A stretch of 64,000 nt of DNA from Mycolicibacterium sp. S2-37 (GCF_017352375.1 NZ_JAFEVR010000007.1:248001-312000), one strand, 5' to 3'. Shown: positions 8,854-19,096, numbered from the stretch's first letter. Numbers and translations: made by a program. Notes: a model not told the origin generated them from the letters alone.

Positions 8854-9720
8854 TCAGCCGAGCTTGAAGCTGGCCTGCTGCGCGGCGGACAGATCGGTGA
8901 TCTCGCCCCACTTGCCTGCGACGTCGTCGACCGAGGGCACGCCCTCGCTGAACGTCACGCCCTCGTTCTGGAACAGCGCGGCCCGCTGCACCTTGCCGCC
9001 GCCGACGATGAACACCGATGCGGTGTCGGGCACCTCCTCGGTCATCAGGTAGGCGACGACCGGCGCCACGTACTCCGGCGTCAGCTTCTCGAACACCTCG
9101 GGCGGCAGGATGTCCTGGGTCATCCGGGTCGCGGCGATGGGGGCGACGGCGTTGGCCTTGATGTCGTACTTCGCGCCCTCCTGGGCCAGCGTGTTGATCA
9201 GGCCGACGAGACCGAGCTTGGCGGCGCCGTAGTTGGCCTGACCGAAGTTGCCGAACAGACCGCTGGTCGAGGTGGCCACGACGACGCGGCCGAAGCCGTT
9301 CTCCCGGAAGTGCGGCCACGCCGCGCGGATGACGTTGTAGCCGCCGTAGAGATGGACCTTCAGCACCGAATCCCAGTTCTCGAACGACATCTTGTGGAAG
9401 GTGCCGTCACGCAGGATGCCGGCGTTGCTGACCACGCCGTCGATCTTGCCGAACTCGTCGAGCGCGGTCTTGATGATGTTCTCGGCGCCCTCGGGCTCGG
9501 CCACACTGTCGTAGTTGGCCACGGCGCGTCCGCCGGCGGCCTTGATCTCCTCGACCACCTGATCGGCCATCGCCGATCCGGCCCCGGTGCCGTCGCGTGC
9601 GCCGCCGAGGTCGTTGACCACCACGCTGGCGCCCTCGCGGGCCAGCGTCAGCGCATACTCCCGCCCCAGACCTCCACCGGCTCCGGTGACGGCGATGACA
9701 CGATCCTGCACTCCTGACAT
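8854..9720 (-). CDS. short-chain dehydrogenase, MFE-2 / 17beta-HSD4-like
   Basis: A 288-residue SDR with the NAD-binding TGAGGGLGREYALTLA motif near residues 11-26, the SNAGILRDGTF motif, and active-site Tyr-x-x-x-Lys in NYGAAKLGL. The extended VVVNDLGGARDGTG stretch and the C-terminal INTLAQEGAKYDIKANAV resemble the 3-hydroxyacyl-CoA dehydrogenase domain of multifunctional enzyme type 2, so it probably oxidises 3-hydroxyacyl-CoA. It is close to M. tuberculosis Rv0148. It is the first gene of a three-gene minus-strand operon with the quinone oxidoreductase and HAD genes. Confidence 0.9.
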   Translation of the reverse strand: MSGVQDRVIAVTGAGGGLGREYALTLAREGASVVVNDLGGARDGTGAGSAMADQVVEEIKAAGGRAVANYDSVAEPEGAENIIKTALDEFGKIDGVVSNAGILRDGTFHKMSFENWDSVLKVHLYGGYNVIRAAWPHFRENGFGRVVVATSTSGLFGNFGQANYGAAKLGLVGLINTLAQEGAKYDIKANAVAPIAATRMTQDILPPEVFEKLTPEYVAPVVAYLMTEEVPDTASVFIVGGGKVQRAALFQNEGVTFSEGVPSVDDVAGKWGEITDLSAAQQASFKLG

Positions 9721-9762
9721 GGGGTTCCTCTCCAGATGTCGGCCAGTTCATCTCTAGGTATA

Positions 9763-9782
9763 CGGCGACGGGATTGTCGCCG
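9763..9782. promoter_or_regulatory. inverted repeat in divergent intergenic region
   Basis: A 7-bp perfect inverted repeat CGGCGAC / GTCGCCG with a 6-nt spacer lies in the 106-nt gap between the SDR gene (minus) and the uncharacterised gene at 9827 (plus). Its position 43 nt upstream of the SDR start suits an operator. No regulator can be assigned. Confidence 0.35.
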
Positions 9783-9826
9783 GAACGCCGGGTCGGGTAT
9801 CGCGTTCTGCGCCATCGCATTAAATC

Positions 9827-10747
9827 GTGTGGTTTATTCGAGTGGTGCAGATCGGTGCGGCCGACGAGGTCTTTCATCCCGCCAGCGAGGATTCCGACTG
9901 GAACGAGAGCGGGTGGTTCGGCTTCGCGATCCCCGAGCGCGACATCAACGGATTCATCTACTACTTCCATGACGTGCGCACCGGAGCATCCGGCGGCGGT
10001 CCGGCACTGTGGGATCCGACCGGCGAAGAGGTCTACGACTGCCTGTTCTACGACTGGCGATGGCAGCAGCCCCCCACCGGCGCATTGGATTTCGCGGACT
10101 TCACGCTGCCGAACTCACTACGGCACCAGGTGGTGGAACCGCTGCGCCACTACCGGCTGTCCTATGCCGAACTCGGGCTGGAGTTCGAGCTGGAGTGGAC
10201 GGCCCTGATGGCGCCGCACATCCTCGGACCCGCCTCGGCCCAGCGTTGCCACCTCGACCAGCCGGGCCGCATCCGCGGCCGGATGCGCCTGCACGACGAG
10301 GTGTTCGACGTCGACTGCTTCTCGATGCGCGACCGCACCTGGGGTCCACACCGCCCCGGCGCGCGCCGGTCCGGCGACTACCTTTGGGCCATCGCGGGGC
10401 CCGACGAGCACTGGCACGCGATCACCATGGCGGGTGGGGCCCCCGGCGCCGACGTGCTGGTGGGCGGATACCTGGTGCGCGACGGCCGTATCGGTGAACT
10501 CGAGCGCGGATCGCGGCGGGTTCCCGAGCGCCGGTCCGGTGCGCCGAGCCGGGTGGTGTTCGACGCCGAGGACGAATTCGGCCGGACGCTGCACGCCGCG
10601 GGGAATGTCCGCACGGCGCTGCGCTGGCTGGGCTGGCCGGGCCGGATGACGTTCTGGACGCTGACCGACTGGCGGTGGGACGGGCTGCAGGGGTGGGGTG
10701 AGGATCAGGAGTTCTTCGCCCGCGAGCAGGTCCGTGGGCTGTACTAA
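9827..10747 (+). CDS. uncharacterised protein, possible hydroxyneurosporene-synthase-like lipocalin fold
   Basis: A protein of up to 306 residues, rich in Trp and aromatic residues, with no signal peptide or membrane helix. Sequences such as WNESGWFGFAIPERDINGFIYYF, RIRGRMRLHDEVFDVDCFSMRDRTWGPHRPG and DYLWAIAGPDEHWHAI resemble the carotenoid 1,2-hydratase (CrtC)-like proteins often annotated DUF7064/DUF7065. I infer only the fold, not an enzymatic role. The start is uncertain: GTG codons at 9827, 9842 and 9845 are all possible. Its stop overlaps the end of the convergent methyltransferase gene by 4 nt. Confidence 0.6.
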   Translation: MWFIRVVQIGAADEVFHPASEDSDWNESGWFGFAIPERDINGFIYYFHDVRTGASGGGPALWDPTGEEVYDCLFYDWRWQQPPTGALDFADFTLPNSLRHQVVEPLRHYRLSYAELGLEFELEWTALMAPHILGPASAQRCHLDQPGRIRGRMRLHDEVFDVDCFSMRDRTWGPHRPGARRSGDYLWAIAGPDEHWHAITMAGGAPGADVLVGGYLVRDGRIGELERGSRRVPERRSGAPSRVVFDAEDEFGRTLHAAGNVRTALRWLGWPGRMTFWTLTDWRWDGLQGWGEDQEFFAREQVRGLY

Positions 10748-11511
10748 GCGATCTTCTCGGCGGTCGCCATGATCGCGTGCGCGCTCATCTCGGCGCGGTG
10801 CGCGGCGAGTTCGGGTAGTTCGCGGGCCTCGGTGACGTCGGTCCACCAGCCGCGCGATGTCAGCCAGTCGGCCGCGTCCGAGCGGCCCGCGCAGCGCCCG
10901 AGCGCATCGTCGTAGGCCATTCGGCTACCCGCCGCACTGAGCCCGTCGATCTCCGACAGCAGCGCGTCCTGCGCATCGTCGGGCAACGGCAGCAGCGCCT
11001 CGGCCAGCCACACCGTCGGCTCGTTGTGATTGAAGCCCGCACTCCACAGCGCACGCGGCCAGCGGTCGTCGGAGGCGACGGCGACCGGATGCCAGCCCGC
11101 CGGCCGCGGGACGCCGTGCGCGTCGAGGACGCTCGTCTTGAAATCCAGCACCTTCGGCCACTCGATCTCGAAAATCGTCATATCCGACGGCCACCGCAGC
11201 CGGAACGCACGGGTGTCCAGCCCGGCGGCCAGGATGACGCACTGGCGCACCCCGGTCCGGACGGCGTCGGCGAGGAACGCGTCGAAGCGCCGGCTCCGCG
11301 CCGCCTGGTAGTCGGCGAGCACATGGTGGGCGGCGGCCAGCGCGGGAACCTCGTCGATGAGGGCGGTCGATCGCTGCAGAACCGCGGTGATCTCGGGCGT
11401 TCCGATCAGCACGGCGGCCAGCGGGTCGTCACAGCCGAAAGCGCTGGCCACGGCCGCGGTACTGAGCACCGCGGCCGGACTCACCCCGCCGATGACACTC
11501 GATGTCTCCAC
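10744..11511 (-). CDS. class I SAM-dependent methyltransferase, TIGR00027 type (short form)
   Basis: A 255-residue putative S-adenosylmethionine-dependent methyltransferase of the large mycobacterial TIGR00027 family. Motif I is CVILAAGLDTRAFRLRWP, and downstream IFEIEWPKVLDFKTSVL and WLAEALLPLPDDAQDALL are family-typical. A GTG at 11509-11511 is preceded by a purine-rich AGGGGAGGAG, making it a better start than upstream ATGs that fall in the neighbouring gene. The protein is about 50 residues shorter than usual family members and lacks much of the N-terminal helix region. It is 14 nt downstream of a full-length paralogue. Confidence 0.82.
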   Translation of the reverse strand: METSSVIGGVSPAAVLSTAAVASAFGCDDPLAAVLIGTPEITAVLQRSTALIDEVPALAAAHHVLADYQAARSRRFDAFLADAVRTGVRQCVILAAGLDTRAFRLRWPSDMTIFEIEWPKVLDFKTSVLDAHGVPRPAGWHPVAVASDDRWPRALWSAGFNHNEPTVWLAEALLPLPDDAQDALLSEIDGLSAAGSRMAYDDALGRCAGRSDAADWLTSRGWWTDVTEARELPELAAHRAEMSAHAIMATAEKIA

Positions 11512-11525
11512 GCGGCGCTCCTCCC

Positions 11526-12533
<1,008 letters not shown>

Positions 12534-12562
12534 TTAGTCAAGCTATACGACTGTGCGCGACG

Positions 12563-13204
12563 TCACCGCACGTCAGTCAGCTGCCAGAGTTTGTTGGCCA
12601 TCAGCAATTCGAATTTGTCGACGATGTCGTCCATCTCCTGCTGATTGCCGACGTAGCCGGCGTAGAAGCCCATCCCCCACATCACCGCGACCAGCATCTC
12701 GACCAGCGAGGGGATGTCGGTCTCGGTGCTGAGCTCACCGCGCTCGATCGCGTCGTTGACCGCCCAGGAGACGAAGGACCGGGACATCCGCAGCGCATCG
12801 TGCTCATCGCTGCGCAGATCGGGATGGCGCTGCGACTCCAGCACCGAGGTGACCAGGAAGGCGGCCGACGAGCGATCCTCGGAGTCGGCGTGCATCGCCG
12901 CGGAGAAGAACGCCGACAGCCGGCCCAGCAGAGTGGTCACCCCGCGGGCGCGTTCCATCCCCGAGCTGATCACCAGGGCGTTGGTCTGTTCGACCACCTC
13001 CCGGTAGAGCACGCGTTTGCTGGAGAAGTAGTGGTTGATCGCGGGGCGGGTCAGGTCGGCTCGGATCGCGATGGCTTGAAAAGTCGCTGCGTCGTAGCCG
13101 AGTTCGCTGAACACTTCTCTTGCCGCGCGCAGAATCCGCTCGCGCGTCTCCGCCGCCTTCGCTGCTGGAGGCCGTCCTGGTCCTCTGCTGGCAGTGTGGG
13201 GCAC
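12563..13204 (-). CDS. TetR family transcriptional regulator
   Basis: A 213-residue TetR regulator. The N-terminal DNA-binding domain spans residues about 18-65 (RILRAAREVFSELGYDAATFQAIAIRADLTRPAINHYFSSKRVLYREVV), containing the classical helix-turn-helix ending in the HYFSSK recognition turn. The C-terminal ligand-binding region is helical. The gene is transcribed toward the two methyltransferases with a 74-nt gap, as in the Rv0144-Rv0146 neighbourhood, so it probably controls them. It is divergent from a second TetR gene across a 138-nt gap. Confidence 0.9.
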   Translation of the reverse strand: MPHTASRGPGRPPAAKAAETRERILRAAREVFSELGYDAATFQAIAIRADLTRPAINHYFSSKRVLYREVVEQTNALVISSGMERARGVTTLLGRLSAFFSAAMHADSEDRSSAAFLVTSVLESQRHPDLRSDEHDALRMSRSFVSWAVNDAIERGELSTETDIPSLVEMLVAVMWGMGFYAGYVGNQQEMDDIVDKFELLMANKLWQLTDVR

Positions 13205-13342
13205 ACCGAAATTGTGCCATAAGTCACCTCAGGTTCTGACACACGGTGCGTGACATTGGCGAACACACGGCGTTTCTCAGCAAACCGTCAGGTGCCGAGA
13301 TGTGTCCTCCTGCGCAGCGCAAGGCAACTATGGTGTCCACCC
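13205..13342. promoter_or_regulatory. divergent promoter region between two TetR genes
   Basis: This 138-nt non-coding stretch must hold the promoters of both TetR genes. It contains an imperfect inverted pair, GCCATAAGTCAC (13216-13227) and GTGACATTGGC (13250-13260), separated by 22 nt, plus two TGACA repeats between and within them. Such half-sites are plausible operators for one or both flanking TetR proteins, which commonly autoregulate. I could not place convincing -35/-10 boxes. Confidence 0.4.
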
Positions 13343-13909
13343 ATGGGGGGTTCGATCACGCGGGAGGCCTACTTCGATACCGGGCTCGCCGTGCTGTCCG
13401 ACCAGGGCTACGGCGGACTGAAGTTGGCCGAGGTATGCCAGCGACTCGGCGTGACGACGGGGTCGTTCTACCACTACTTCTCGAACTGGTCGGCCTACAG
13501 CCGTGAACTGGTCGCCTACTGGCATCAGAACCGGACATCGCGGCTGATCGACGCGGCCCGGGTCGAACCCGATCCGCGCCGGCGCGTCGAATGGTTGATC
13601 AAGGAGGCGCTGGCGCTGCCGCACGGCGCGGAGGCCGCGATCCGGGTGTGGAGTTCGATCGACCCCGAAGTGCACGCGATCCAGTCCGCGGTCGATCGGC
13701 AACGGTTCGAGATCATGCGCGAGTCGTCGCTCGAGGTGCTGGGCAACCAGCGGCACGCCGACCTCTTCGCGGCATGGAGCCTCTACATCCTCATCGGCTA
13801 CGAACAGGCCACGCTGCCACCGAACGACGACGCGCTTCGGTGGATCGCGAATCAGATGCTCGCCGCGCTCGACTCCGGTCTGTTCGCTTCCGCGCCAGAC
13901 ACCCGCTGA
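13343..13909 (+). CDS. TetR family transcriptional regulator
   Basis: A 188-residue TetR-type regulator. The DNA-binding helix-turn-helix is VCQRLGVTTGSFYHYFSNWSAYSRELV (about residues 31-57). The start is placed at the ATG at 13343 because the domain begins immediately after it (ITREAYFDTGLAVLSDQGYGGLKLAEV). An in-frame upstream start at 13250 would add a basic stretch with no TetR similarity. It lies 31 nt before the FUSC-family gene on the same strand, so it may regulate that gene. Confidence 0.85.
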   Translation: MGGSITREAYFDTGLAVLSDQGYGGLKLAEVCQRLGVTTGSFYHYFSNWSAYSRELVAYWHQNRTSRLIDAARVEPDPRRRVEWLIKEALALPHGAEAAIRVWSSIDPEVHAIQSAVDRQRFEIMRESSLEVLGNQRHADLFAAWSLYILIGYEQATLPPNDDALRWIANQMLAALDSGLFASAPDTR

Positions 13910-13940
13910 CCCGTCCGCACCCGGTCTACCATCGGCGGTC

Positions 13941-16094
13941 ATGCTGACCCCGGCCGTTGTGTGGCGCCGGGCGGCCGACCGGATCGAACGGCGGGACCCG
14001 GAACGCGATGCGTTGCGGCGCGCCGCGCGGGCGGCGATCGTCCTGCCGATCGCCGCCGCCGTCAGCTTCACCCTCGCCGGCCAGTCGCAGACGCCGATGT
14101 TCACGATTTTCGGCTCGGTGGCGCTGCTGATCCTCGCCGATTTCCCGGGCAACCGGCCATCGCGTGCGCTCGCCTACGTCGGGCTGGGGTTCAACGGCGC
14201 CATCCTCATCACGATCGGCACGCTCGTCGCCCCCTATCCATGGCTGTCGGTCGGTCTGATGTTCGTGCTCGGCGTCGCGGTGATGTTCTCCGGCGTGCTC
14301 AGCGAGACCATCGCCGCCGGCCAGCGCGCGACCCTGCTGACGTTCGTCCTGCCCGCCTGCACGCTGCCCGGCCCCATCGACGAACGCCTGACCGGATGGT
14401 TGATCGCCCTGGCGGTGTGCGTGCCCGCCGCGCTGTTCCTGTTCCCGCCCCGGCACCACGACGATCTGCGCCGCCATGCCGCCAGGGTGTGCCGGAAGCT
14501 GGCCGACTGCCTGGACGGGGCGGCGACCACCCGCGACGTGAACCGGGCGATGAACGCGCTCTACGACAACTTCGTCAACGCCGACTTCCGGCCGGTCGCG
14601 CTGACCGCGGGCAGCCGCGCCCTGGTCCGGGTGGTGGACGACCTGGGCTGGTTGGCCGACCGGATCACCGACGACCACGGCGCCCTGCTCGGCGACATGA
14701 AGCCGCCGATCATGCGGGTGCTGCGCGGGTCGGCCGCGGTGCTGCGGATCTCCGACCGTCGCGAACGCGCGGCGCGCACAGCCGATCTCGACGAAGCGCT
14801 GACCGAACTGCGCGCCGTCGCGCAGGGCCGCTACCGCGAGGACATCGAGCAGATCCTCGCCGTGCCCGACGACGCCACCGCGGTCGAGGTGGGCGGCACC
14901 CTGCTCGGCCGCCGTACCTTCTCGGCGACCGTCGGTGTCACCGGCCGGATCGTGCGCAACGCCGCACTCGCCGACGCGCGTCCGGTATGGGCGCGGGTGC
15001 TCGGACGGCGGCTGCCCCGGACGGGTGCAGCGGACTGGGTGATGCCGGAGACCACGGCCGTCGCCGCGATCACCAAGGGCTTCGTCTTCACCCGGGCGGT
15101 GGTGATGCAGAACAGCCTGCGCACCGGCCTCGGGTTGGCGCTCGCGGTGGCCGTGACCCACGTTTTCCCCGTCGAGCACGGGTTCTGGGTGGTCCTCGGC
15201 GCGATGTCGGTGCTGCGCAGCAGCGCGCTGACCACCGGGACGCGGGTGGTGCGCGCCGTCGCGGGAACGGGGATCGGCTTCCTGATCGGCGTGGTGGTGA
15301 TCGAGCTGGTCGGCGTCCAGCCGGTGGTCATGTGGGCGCTGCTGCCGGTGGTGGCCTTCGGTTCGGCCTATGTCCCGGAGGTCGCGTCGTTCATCGCCGG
15401 GCAGGCCGCGTTCACGATGATGGTGCTCATCATCTTCAACGTCATCCAGCCGTCGGGGTGGTCGGTCGGGCTCATCCGCGTGGAAGACGTGGTGGTCGGC
15501 GCGCTGGTGGGGGTGACGGTGTCGCTGCTGCTGTGGCCGCGCGGCGCGACGGCCTCGGTGTCGCTGGCCGTGCACAAGGCCGGCGTGGCGGGCGCCGATC
15601 TGCTCAAGGCCGCCGTGCTGCGCGTGACCCGCGGCGCCTCCGAGACGGCCGACGACCGGGTGATCGCGCTGAGCCACGACGCGCTGGAGGCCACCCGCAC
15701 CCTCGACGACGCGCTGCGGCACTACCTGTCCGAGAGCGGCGGTGAGATCGACGCCAAGGCTCCGGTGGTGCGTGCGGCCGGCCGTGTGGTGCGGCTGCGC
15801 TCAGCGGCCGAGCTGGTCGCCGACGCGGTGCCGCCGCCGCTGGGCGTGTATCCACGGACGCGCGCGGTGCTGGAGAGCCACGCCGATCTGGTGGCGCTGC
15901 GGATGCTCGCCCGGCCGGTCGCGCGGTCGCTGCCGCCGATCACCGACGATTTCGTCCGGGCGCTGCGGGCGGAGGCCGACGACAGCGACCTCGCGGTCAA
16001 TGCGGCGCTGCCGCTGCTGACCGTGGCCGCCCAGCTCGGCGAACTGGAACTGCTGTACCCGACGCGCGAACAGGTCGCGACCGCGCGGTCCTGA
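13941..16094 (+). CDS. FUSC family (aromatic-acid exporter-like) membrane protein
   Basis: A 717-residue protein with two hydrophobic blocks: residues about 25-170 (IVLPIAAAVSFTLAG and LILADFPGNRPSRALAYVGLG) and about 390-540 (LGLALAVAVTHVFPVEHGFWVVLGAMSVLRSSALTTGTRVVRAVAGTGIG). Each is followed by a soluble helical region. The second block carries the FWVVLGAMSVLRSS...TGxR pattern of the fusaric-acid-resistance/YccS family. These proteins are thought to export aromatic carboxylates and other toxic acids. The adjacent upstream TetR gene fits drug-exporter regulation. Function is inferred from family only. Confidence 0.85.
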   Translation: MLTPAVVWRRAADRIERRDPERDALRRAARAAIVLPIAAAVSFTLAGQSQTPMFTIFGSVALLILADFPGNRPSRALAYVGLGFNGAILITIGTLVAPYPWLSVGLMFVLGVAVMFSGVLSETIAAGQRATLLTFVLPACTLPGPIDERLTGWLIALAVCVPAALFLFPPRHHDDLRRHAARVCRKLADCLDGAATTRDVNRAMNALYDNFVNADFRPVALTAGSRALVRVVDDLGWLADRITDDHGALLGDMKPPIMRVLRGSAAVLRISDRRERAARTADLDEALTELRAVAQGRYREDIEQILAVPDDATAVEVGGTLLGRRTFSATVGVTGRIVRNAALADARPVWARVLGRRLPRTGAADWVMPETTAVAAITKGFVFTRAVVMQNSLRTGLGLALAVAVTHVFPVEHGFWVVLGAMSVLRSSALTTGTRVVRAVAGTGIGFLIGVVVIELVGVQPVVMWALLPVVAFGSAYVPEVASFIAGQAAFTMMVLIIFNVIQPSGWSVGLIRVEDVVVGALVGVTVSLLLWPRGATASVSLAVHKAGVAGADLLKAAVLRVTRGASETADDRVIALSHDALEATRTLDDALRHYLSESGGEIDAKAPVVRAAGRVVRLRSAAELVADAVPPPLGVYPRTRAVLESHADLVALRMLARPVARSLPPITDDFVRALRAEADDSDLAVNAALPLLTVAAQLGELELLYPTREQVATARS

Positions 16095-16095
16095 C

Positions 16096-17100
16096 CTACC
16101 GGCCCGACGTGTGCGGCATCAGCGCATTCGGCGGGATCGTCCCGAACTTGCCCGCCTGGTAGTCCTCGACGGCAGCGATGAGCTCGGACTTCGAGTTCAT
16201 CACGAACGGGCCGTAGTGGAAGACCGGCTCGCGGATGGGTCTGCCGCCCAGGATCAGCGCCTCCAGAGCGGGACGGTGGGAGTCCTGGGTGGGCTCGGCC
16301 GCCACGCTCAGACGGTCGCCGGGTCCGAACACCGCGAGTTGGCCCTGCTGGATCGGATGACCGACCGGACCGACCGTGCCGCGTCCGGAGAGCACGTACA
16401 CCAGCGCGTTGAAATCCCGGTTCCACGGCATGTTCAACCGGGCACCGGGCTCGATCGTGGCGTGCGCCATGGTGATCGGGGTGTGCGTACTGCCCGGCCC
16501 CCGGAGCCGCTCCGGCGGCGCCGTCGGGTCCACGTGCCCGGCCACCTCGCCGGCGATGATGCGCACCAGCGCGCCGCCGTCCTCGGAGGACAGCAGTCTG
16601 ACCTCCCCGCCCTCGATCGCCTGGTAGCGCGGGGTGGCGAACTTGTCCTTGCGCGGCAGGTTGACCCACAGCTGAATGCCGTGGAACACCCCGCCGCTCT
16701 CGACGAGTTCGGCAGGCGGGGTCTCGATGTGCAGGATCCCCGACCCGGCCGTCATCCACTGCGTCGCGCCATCGGTGATGAGGCCGCCGCCGCCGTGTGA
16801 ATCCTGGTGGGCGAAGCGGCCGTCGATCATGTAGGTCACCGTCTCGAAGCCGCGGTGCGGATGCCAGTCGGTGCCGCGCGGCTCGCCGGGTTCGTACTCG
16901 ACCTCGCCCATCTGGTCCATGTGGATGAAGGGGTCGAGGTCGGCGGCGCTGACGCCGGCGAAGGCGCGGACCACGGGGAATCCCTCGCCTTCGTAGCCGC
17001 GCGGGCCGGTGGTGATCGAACGGACGGGACGGTCGGTGTCGGACGGCGCGGGCGCCGTCACGCGGGGCAGGGTCAGGGTGTCGGCAGTGATCGCAGGCAT
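16096..17100 (-). CDS. pirin family protein
   Basis: A 334-residue bicupin of the pirin family. The N-terminal cupin carries VRAFAGVSAADLDPFIHMDQMG and the metal-site string HPHRGFETVTYMIDGRFAHQDSHGG, where the His residues and Glu bind iron. DGATQWMTAGSGILHIETPP follows. The C-terminal cupin is degenerate, as usual. Some pirins are quercetin 2,3-dioxygenases or redox-sensitive regulators. The ATG at 17098-17100 gives the normal N terminus; the frame runs further upstream without family similarity. The stop is 1 nt from the convergent FUSC gene end. Confidence 0.88.
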   Translation of the reverse strand: MPAITADTLTLPRVTAPAPSDTDRPVRSITTGPRGYEGEGFPVVRAFAGVSAADLDPFIHMDQMGEVEYEPGEPRGTDWHPHRGFETVTYMIDGRFAHQDSHGGGGLITDGATQWMTAGSGILHIETPPAELVESGGVFHGIQLWVNLPRKDKFATPRYQAIEGGEVRLLSSEDGGALVRIIAGEVAGHVDPTAPPERLRGPGSTHTPITMAHATIEPGARLNMPWNRDFNALVYVLSGRGTVGPVGHPIQQGQLAVFGPGDRLSVAAEPTQDSHRPALEALILGGRPIREPVFHYGPFVMNSKSELIAAVEDYQAGKFGTIPPNALMPHTSGR

Positions 17101-17162
17101 GTCATGCAGAACCGGACCGCGGTCCGATTGATTCCCGGGCGGAGGGCGGGTACTCCCCTGCG

Positions 17163-17402
17163 ATGACCGAAACGAATGAACCGGCGGAATGGGAGGTCGT
17201 CGTCGCCACCCTCCACGACAGAGGTGACGCCGGCCAGGGAGCACAGGAGACCTCCCTGGCCAGGGGACCGGAGGACGAGGCGCGACGCGTCTACGCCGAC
17301 ACGACCGGGCACGCCGCCGACCGGGGTTATGGGTACGTGGTGCTGCGGCGCGACGGCGTCGACGTCGAGTCGTGGCCGCAGGCGACCGGCTGGACCGTCT
17401 AG
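17163..17402 (+). CDS. small hypothetical protein
   Basis: A 79-residue acidic protein beginning MTETNEPAEWEVVVATLHDRGD and ending GYGYVVLRRDGVDVESWPQATGWTV. It has no signal peptide or membrane segment. GC-rich third positions and a 62-nt spacing from the divergent pirin gene support real coding. The end overlaps the ptsI stop by 4 nt. I do not recognise a named family; the length and composition fit a conserved mycobacterial small protein. Confidence 0.6.
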   Translation: MTETNEPAEWEVVVATLHDRGDAGQGAQETSLARGPEDEARRVYADTTGHAADRGYGYVVLRRDGVDVESWPQATGWTV

Positions 17403-19096
17403 CTGCCCAGCACTGCCAGCGCCGCCGCCCGGGCGTCCGCCGCGGTGGCGGTGCCGAGGACGCCGTCCGCGGCGGCGCGGCACTGCGCCAACGTCGTCTG
17501 GGACAGTTTCGCCCCGACGCCCTGCACCGCGGCCGCGGCCGCCGAGAGCGATGTCACCCCGAGACCGACGAGCACACACGCCAGCAGCGGATCGGCGGCG
17601 GCCTCACCGCAGACACCGACCGGCTTACCGGCCGCCACGCCGGCCCGCGCCGCCATTGCGACGAGTGCGAGCACCGCGGGCTGCCACGGATCGGTGAGTG
17701 CCGCGAGATCCGCTGACATCCGGTCGGCGGCCATCGTGTACTGCGCGAGGTCGTTGGTCCCGATCGACAGGAAGTCGACGTGGTCGAGGATCCGGTCGGC
17801 CAGCAGGGCCGCGGCGGGCACCTCGATCATGACGCCGGGGGTCAGCCCGTACCGGCGCACTGCGGCGGCGAAGTGCTCGGCCTCGTCGGCGGTGGCGATC
17901 ATCGGCGCCATCACCCACGGCCGGCTGCCGGTGCGCTCCGCTGCGGCGGATATCCCCGCGAGTTGACGCTCGAGGATGCCCGGATTGCCTTGGGCGATGC
18001 GGATACCGCGGACACCGAGGGCCGGATTGGCCTCGTCGGGATGGCCGGCGAACTTGAGCGGTTTGTCGGATCCGGCGTCCAGTGTGCGGATCACGACCTT
18101 GCGCCCGGCGAAGGCGTCCAGCACCTCGCCGTAGATCTCGGCCTGTTCGTCGACGCCGGGTTCGGTGTCGCGGTTGAGAAAGCACAGTTCGGTGCGGAAC
18201 AGCCCGATTCCCTCCGCGGGAGTCTCGCGTGCCGAACGCGCGGCCGCGCCGTCCTGCACATTCGCCAGGATCGCCACCGGATGTCCGTCGGCGGTGGCGC
18301 CGGGGCCGGCCCAGTGCGCGGCACGTTCGGCGGCCCGGCGGGCTACGGCGACGGCGTCGCCGGCGGCGGCCTCGTCCGGTGCGACGGTGACCGTGCCGGC
18401 CGTGCCGTCCACCAGGACATGCGCACCCGAGGGCACCTCGTCGAGCCCCTCGACGGCGACCACGCAGGGGATACCGAGCTGGCGGGCGATGATCGCGGTG
18501 TGGCTGGTCGGTCCGCCGAGGGTGGTGGCCAGCGCGACGATCAGCGCGGGATCCAGACCGGCGGTGTCCGCGGGGGCGAGGTCCCGGGCGCAGAGGACCG
18601 ACGGCACCAGCGGCACCGGCACCCCGGGTTCGGGCTGGCCGCTGAGCTCGGCGACCACCCGGTCGCCAATGTCCTGCAGATCGGTGACGCGTTCGGCCAT
18701 CAGCCCGCCCATCGCGGTGAACATGTCGACGAACTGGGCCACGGCCTCGCGCACCGCGCGGACGGCGGGGACCCCGGTGCCGATGCGCTTCTCGGCGGCG
18801 GCCAGCCACGCGCGGTCCTGCGCCAGGGTCGCCGTGGCCGCCAGAACCTCCGACGCCGCGCCGGTGGCGTGCGCGGCGCGGTCGCGCAGCCGGGTGGCGA
18901 CCGCGGTCGCCGCCGCGGTGAACCGGGCGGCCTCGGCGGGCCGGTCGTCGGCGGAGATGTCGGCCGCGCTGTCGTCGACCACGGGCGGCCGGCCGGGCCG
19001 GATCACCGGCGCGTACTGCACGCCGGGTACCACGGGAACGCCGCGCAGGACGGTACCGGGCGCGATGAGTGAGCTGGCTGACGATGACGCGGTCAT
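17399..19096 (-). CDS. ptsI: phosphoenolpyruvate-protein phosphotransferase, PTS enzyme I
   Basis: Enzyme I of the sugar phosphotransferase system takes phosphate from PEP and passes it to HPr. The 565-residue length is normal. The phosphorylated histidine is His199 in LGGPTSHTAIIARQ. The C-terminal PEP-binding half contains GIGLFRTELCFLNRD, IRTLDAGSDKPLKF, VMIEVPAAALLADRILDHVDFLSIGTNDLAQYTMAADR and the active-site cysteine in VGVCGEAAADPLL. The start MTASSSAS at 19096 is chosen because the frame upstream has no similarity. It is divergent from fruR across a 111-nt promoter region. Confidence 0.96.
   Translation of the reverse strand: MTASSSASSLIAPGTVLRGVPVVPGVQYAPVIRPGRPPVVDDSAADISADDRPAEAARFTAAATAVATRLRDRAAHATGAASEVLAATATLAQDRAWLAAAEKRIGTGVPAVRAVREAVAQFVDMFTAMGGLMAERVTDLQDIGDRVVAELSGQPEPGVPVPLVPSVLCARDLAPADTAGLDPALIVALATTLGGPTSHTAIIARQLGIPCVVAVEGLDEVPSGAHVLVDGTAGTVTVAPDEAAAGDAVAVARRAAERAAHWAGPGATADGHPVAILANVQDGAAARSARETPAEGIGLFRTELCFLNRDTEPGVDEQAEIYGEVLDAFAGRKVVIRTLDAGSDKPLKFAGHPDEANPALGVRGIRIAQGNPGILERQLAGISAAAERTGSRPWVMAPMIATADEAEHFAAAVRRYGLTPGVMIEVPAAALLADRILDHVDFLSIGTNDLAQYTMAADRMSADLAALTDPWQPAVLALVAMAARAGVAAGKPVGVCGEAAADPLLACVLVGLGVTSLSAAAAAVQGVGAKLSQTTLAQCRAAADGVLGTATAADARAAALAVLGS

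Noticed and set aside
13926..15722. 598-codon minus-strand open frame under the FUSC gene
   Set aside because: The composition is that of a reverse-complement shadow, and the plus-strand FUSC protein has real membrane motifs.
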